The position numbers were made by a program, and so were the translations under genes. 7,717 bases of DNA from Gammaproteobacteria bacterium (GTDB taxonomy: Bacteria > Pseudomonadota > Gammaproteobacteria > Burkholderiales > Burkholderiaceae_C), in contig JAHIQV010000560.1 in NCBI GenBank assembly GCA_018903185.1, forward strand, positions 1-7,717, in the 5' to 3' direction. Below the pieces are notes generated by a model. That model worked only from the letters and a program-made list of their open reading frames with translations, was not told the origin of the DNA and made no database searches. How positions within the stretch are numbered: position 1 is the stretch's first letter; every line of letters begins with the position of its first letter. Below, one piece after another: positions 6,716-7,717 of the stretch.

Positions 6716-6738
6716 GCGGCCCCGGCAGCCGGGGCCGC
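6716..6738 (+). terminator. Stem-loop terminator after the oxidation module
   Basis: A perfect 10-bp GC stem (6716-6725 with 6729-6738) closes a CAG triloop immediately after the TGA of the small gene. There is no T-run afterwards, which is common for terminators in GC-rich bacteria. It marks the end of the regulator-monooxygenase-small-protein unit. Confidence 0.7.
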
Positions 6739-6848
6739 GTGGCGGGTGACCCTGTGCCGCTTCATGGGTATTCCCAAGGGCAGATATGTGGGCAGCCGGG
6801 CACACCCAAACGATGCCCGCACACGCATGGTTGCCCTACGGTGGGGTC

Positions 6849-6876
6849 TGAGCCAGACACGGCAGTCTCTGGCTCA
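6849..6876 (-). terminator. Stem-loop after the secreted repeat protein gene
   Basis: TGAGCCAGA (6849-6857) pairs perfectly with TCTGGCTCA (6868-6876) around a 10-nt loop. It lies 11 nt past the TAG of the minus-strand repeat-protein gene, so it most likely terminates that gene. No T-run follows on the minus strand. The remaining convergent spacer, 6739-6848, shows nothing else that I can support. Confidence 0.6.
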
Positions 6877-6887
6877 ACCCGGCGGTC

Positions 6888-7388
6888 CTATTTCTTGCCA
6901 CCAGCACCGCCACCCGAGGTGTCACTGCCGCCCTGCGTCCCTGCCTTCGAAGAGCCGCTGCCGCTCTGTGTGCCTGTCTGCGAAGAACCACTGCCGCCCT
7001 GCGATCCTGACTGCGAAGAGCCACTGCTGCTCTGCGTCCCTGCCTGCGAGGAACCCGTGACGCTCTTGATCATGACGCCGCGCTCCTTCGCTCTGGCGTC
7101 CATCTGCAGGCGGTGCTCTTCGCGGATGCGAGCACGTTCCTGTTCGGTCTTGGCCAGGCGCAGACGCTCACGCAGCGTGGTGCGCTCCTGATCGGTCATC
7201 AGCTCATCGGCGTAGAGGCGGTCCTGATCGCGCAGCTGATCCCTGTCCTGGGTCTTGAGCAGGTCTTTGTCTTGGGTTTTCAGTTGGTCCTTGTCCTGGG
7301 TCTTCAACTGGTCCTGCGCAGACGCCATGCCGACACCACCCAGCGCCAAGGTCAGGACAACGGCGTTGATCACAGATTGCTTTTTCAT
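6888..7388 (-). CDS. Secreted/periplasmic repeat protein with charged helical core
   Basis: This 166-residue protein starts with a signal peptide: MKK, a hydrophobic segment (about 7-20) and an ASA|Q cleavage site at 24/25. The mature part has three zones. The first is four copies of an 8-residue unit, DQLKTQDK and variants (26-57). The second is a charged helix-forming core (58-104, LYADELMTDQERTTLRERLRLAKTEQERARIREEH), a motif type I recall in many small secreted proteobacterial proteins. The third is four copies of an 11-residue GSSQxGTQxxS-like unit (112-155) before a Gly-rich end and KK. The middle zone was probably the ancestral domain. AAAGGAA (7400-7394) lies 5-6 nt before the ATG. 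It is a single-gene unit, convergent with the oxidation module and divergent from ygiQ. No enzyme motif or Cys is present. The function is unknown; metal or stress roles would be speculation. Confidence 0.8.
   Translation of the reverse strand: MKKQSVINAVVLTLALGGVGMASAQDQLKTQDKDQLKTQDKDLLKTQDRDQLRDQDRLYADELMTDQERTTLRERLRLAKTEQERARIREEHRLQMDARAKERGVMIKSVTGSSQAGTQSSSGSSQSGSQGGSGSSQTGTQSGSGSSKAGTQGGSDTSGGGAGGKK
6924..7055 (-). repeat. Four tandem 33-bp repeats coding the Ser/Gly/Gln tail
   Basis: Four consecutive 33-bp units code residues 112-155 of the repeat protein, with GSSQ or GSSK at residues 112, 123, 134 and 145. The copies differ by scattered substitutions, so the array is not a very recent duplication. 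Because 33 is a multiple of three, gain or loss of a unit would keep the frame. Confidence 0.8.
7218..7313 (-). repeat. Four tandem 24-bp repeats coding the DQLKTQDK units
   Basis: Four 24-bp units code residues 26-57 (DQLKTQDK, DQLKTQDK, DLLKTQDR, DQLRDQDR), directly after the signal-peptide cleavage site. The first two are identical at the protein level and the copies diverge toward the core, suggesting growth at the N-terminal end. The period keeps the reading frame. Confidence 0.8.
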
Positions 7389-7439
7389 GGAGGTTCCTTT
7401 GGAAGATTGACTGAGCTACAAATCAAGCAACACCGGAAC

Positions 7440-7468
7440 TTTCTACTCCACCCAGTATTTGCTCGCAA
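7440..7468 (-). promoter_or_regulatory. Candidate sigma70 promoter of the repeat-protein gene
   Basis: On the minus strand, TTGCGA (7468-7463) and TAGAAA (7445-7440) are exactly 17 nt apart, each matching consensus at 4 of 6 positions. The predicted start near 7433 leaves a leader of about 45 nt before the ATG at 7388. The -35 lies inside the palindrome at 7457-7470. Confidence 0.4.
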
Positions 7469-7470
7469 AT
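7457..7470. promoter_or_regulatory. Palindromic operator candidate over the repeat-protein promoter
   Basis: ATTTGC and GCAAAT are perfect 6-bp arms around a TC spacer. The site covers the candidate -35 box of the repeat-protein gene, a position where a bound dimer would block RNA polymerase. No regulator gene is adjacent, so the binding protein is unknown. Confidence 0.4.
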
Positions 7471-7612
7471 CATTCTGGTCCGACCCATTGGGGTGAAATT
7501 GATCATGCTCAAGGTGTCAGGTAATGATCTGGCAGGTATTGCATCCAGAAGTAACGCGCTGCCTCGTCCCTCGACCGGTAACCCTATGACACGGCGTGGA
7601 TGCGCAAAACCG

Positions 7613-7618
7613 TACACT
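7613..7618 (+). promoter_or_regulatory. -10-like element upstream of ygiQ
   Basis: TACACT, the same hexamer as upstream of the FAD monooxygenase, lies 24 nt before the ygiQ ATG. The nearest -35-like sequence, ATGACA (7586-7591), is 21 nt away, which is too far for a standard promoter. I therefore hold this loosely. Confidence 0.25.
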
Positions 7619-7642
7619 TCGCCCTCACTCCCACTTCGCACC

Positions 7643-7717
7643 ATGAACGCCCCCGTCGACGTCTCCTTTTTCGCGCGCGCCGCCAAGCCGCTCACCAGCT
7701 ACCGCCCGTATTGGGCC
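7643..7717 (+). CDS. ygiQ: YgiQ-family radical SAM protein, N-terminal 25 codons only
   Basis: The frame opens at the ATG at 7643 and runs off the right edge. The translation includes AAKPLTSYRPYWA (residues 13-25), which resembles the N-terminal start of YgiQ-family proteins (a KPL...YRPYWA-like stretch ahead of a B12-binding-like and radical SAM region). The radical SAM CxxxCxxC motif would lie outside the window and cannot be checked. The residues before it (MNAPVDVSFFAR) vary in the family. No Shine-Dalgarno site is evident before the ATG. The gene is divergent from the repeat-protein gene and shares a 254-bp intergenic region with it. The family call rests on a short match from memory. 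Confidence 0.65.
   Translation, partial: MNAPVDVSFFARAAKPLTSYRPYWA

Noticed and set aside
6739..6848. Convergent spacer checked for a small RNA or an extra gene
   Set aside because: I found no frame with a start and ribosome site and no strong hairpin apart from the two flanking terminators.
6739..7191. Plus-strand frame with Cys/Pro-rich repeats (LPPCVPACEEP-like)
   Set aside because: The apparent repeats are the 33-bp repeats of the minus-strand gene read backwards. That gene has a signal peptide and a ribosome site.
7405..7425. tRNA-like GTAGCTCAGT on the minus strand
   Set aside because: It resembles a D-arm consensus, but there is no acceptor stem, anticodon arm or T-arm around it, and it lies in the repeat-protein leader.
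7518..7545. Imperfect direct repeat CAGGTAATGATC / CAGGTATTGCATC, 15 bp apart
   Set aside because: Two short imperfect copies in the divergent spacer could be chance. They lack palindromic structure and clear alignment to a promoter.

Overview
The window is GC-rich (roughly two thirds G+C by eye) and reads as ordinary chromosome of a betaproteobacterium, most likely Burkholderiales/Comamonadaceae. The clues are the codon use, the ExeA-type GspA and GspB pair, the bactofilin, and the YgiQ N-terminus. I assign this by family resemblance, not by a database search. I see no rRNA, tRNA, CRISPR array, insertion sequence or phage gene.

Left part (1-3712), all on the minus strand. In transcription order it holds a bactofilin (3712-3134), gspA (3053-1398), gspB (1371-640) and an ABC-type ATPase (621 to the left edge, incomplete). 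The gaps are 80, 26 and 18 bp, so gspA-gspB-ABC looks like one operon. The bactofilin is upstream and separated by a GC-rich stem-loop that may partly terminate or process the message. GspA/GspB help the type II secretion secretin pass through the peptidoglycan. Bactofilins form membrane-associated filaments that often localise cell-wall enzymes. The ABC ATPase carries unusual substitutions at its hydrolysis residues.

Middle part (3713-6738), plus strand. A divergent intergenic region with an inverted repeat leads to a LuxR-type regulator (3891-4724). An FAD-dependent aromatic-hydroxylase-like monooxygenase (4821-6524) and a 62-residue DUF2783-like protein (6527-6715) follow, and a strong stem-loop closes the unit. 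The 96-bp gap before the monooxygenase holds an 18-bp near-palindrome centred about 41 bp upstream of a start site predicted from a TACACT -10 element. This is where LuxR-type activators commonly bind. The simplest reading is a small self-contained inducible oxidation module: regulator, operator, enzyme and small partner.

Right part (6739-7717). A minus-strand gene (7388-6888) encodes a secreted or periplasmic protein built from two tandem-repeat arrays around a charged helical core. Its likely promoter is overlapped by a perfect-armed palindrome. Divergently, the first 25 codons of a YgiQ-family radical SAM protein (7643 onward) run off the right edge.

The best leads are the hydrolysis-impaired-looking ABC ATPase in the gspAB operon, the operator-like palindrome and the three-gene oxidation module, and the secreted repeat protein with its palindrome-covered promoter.
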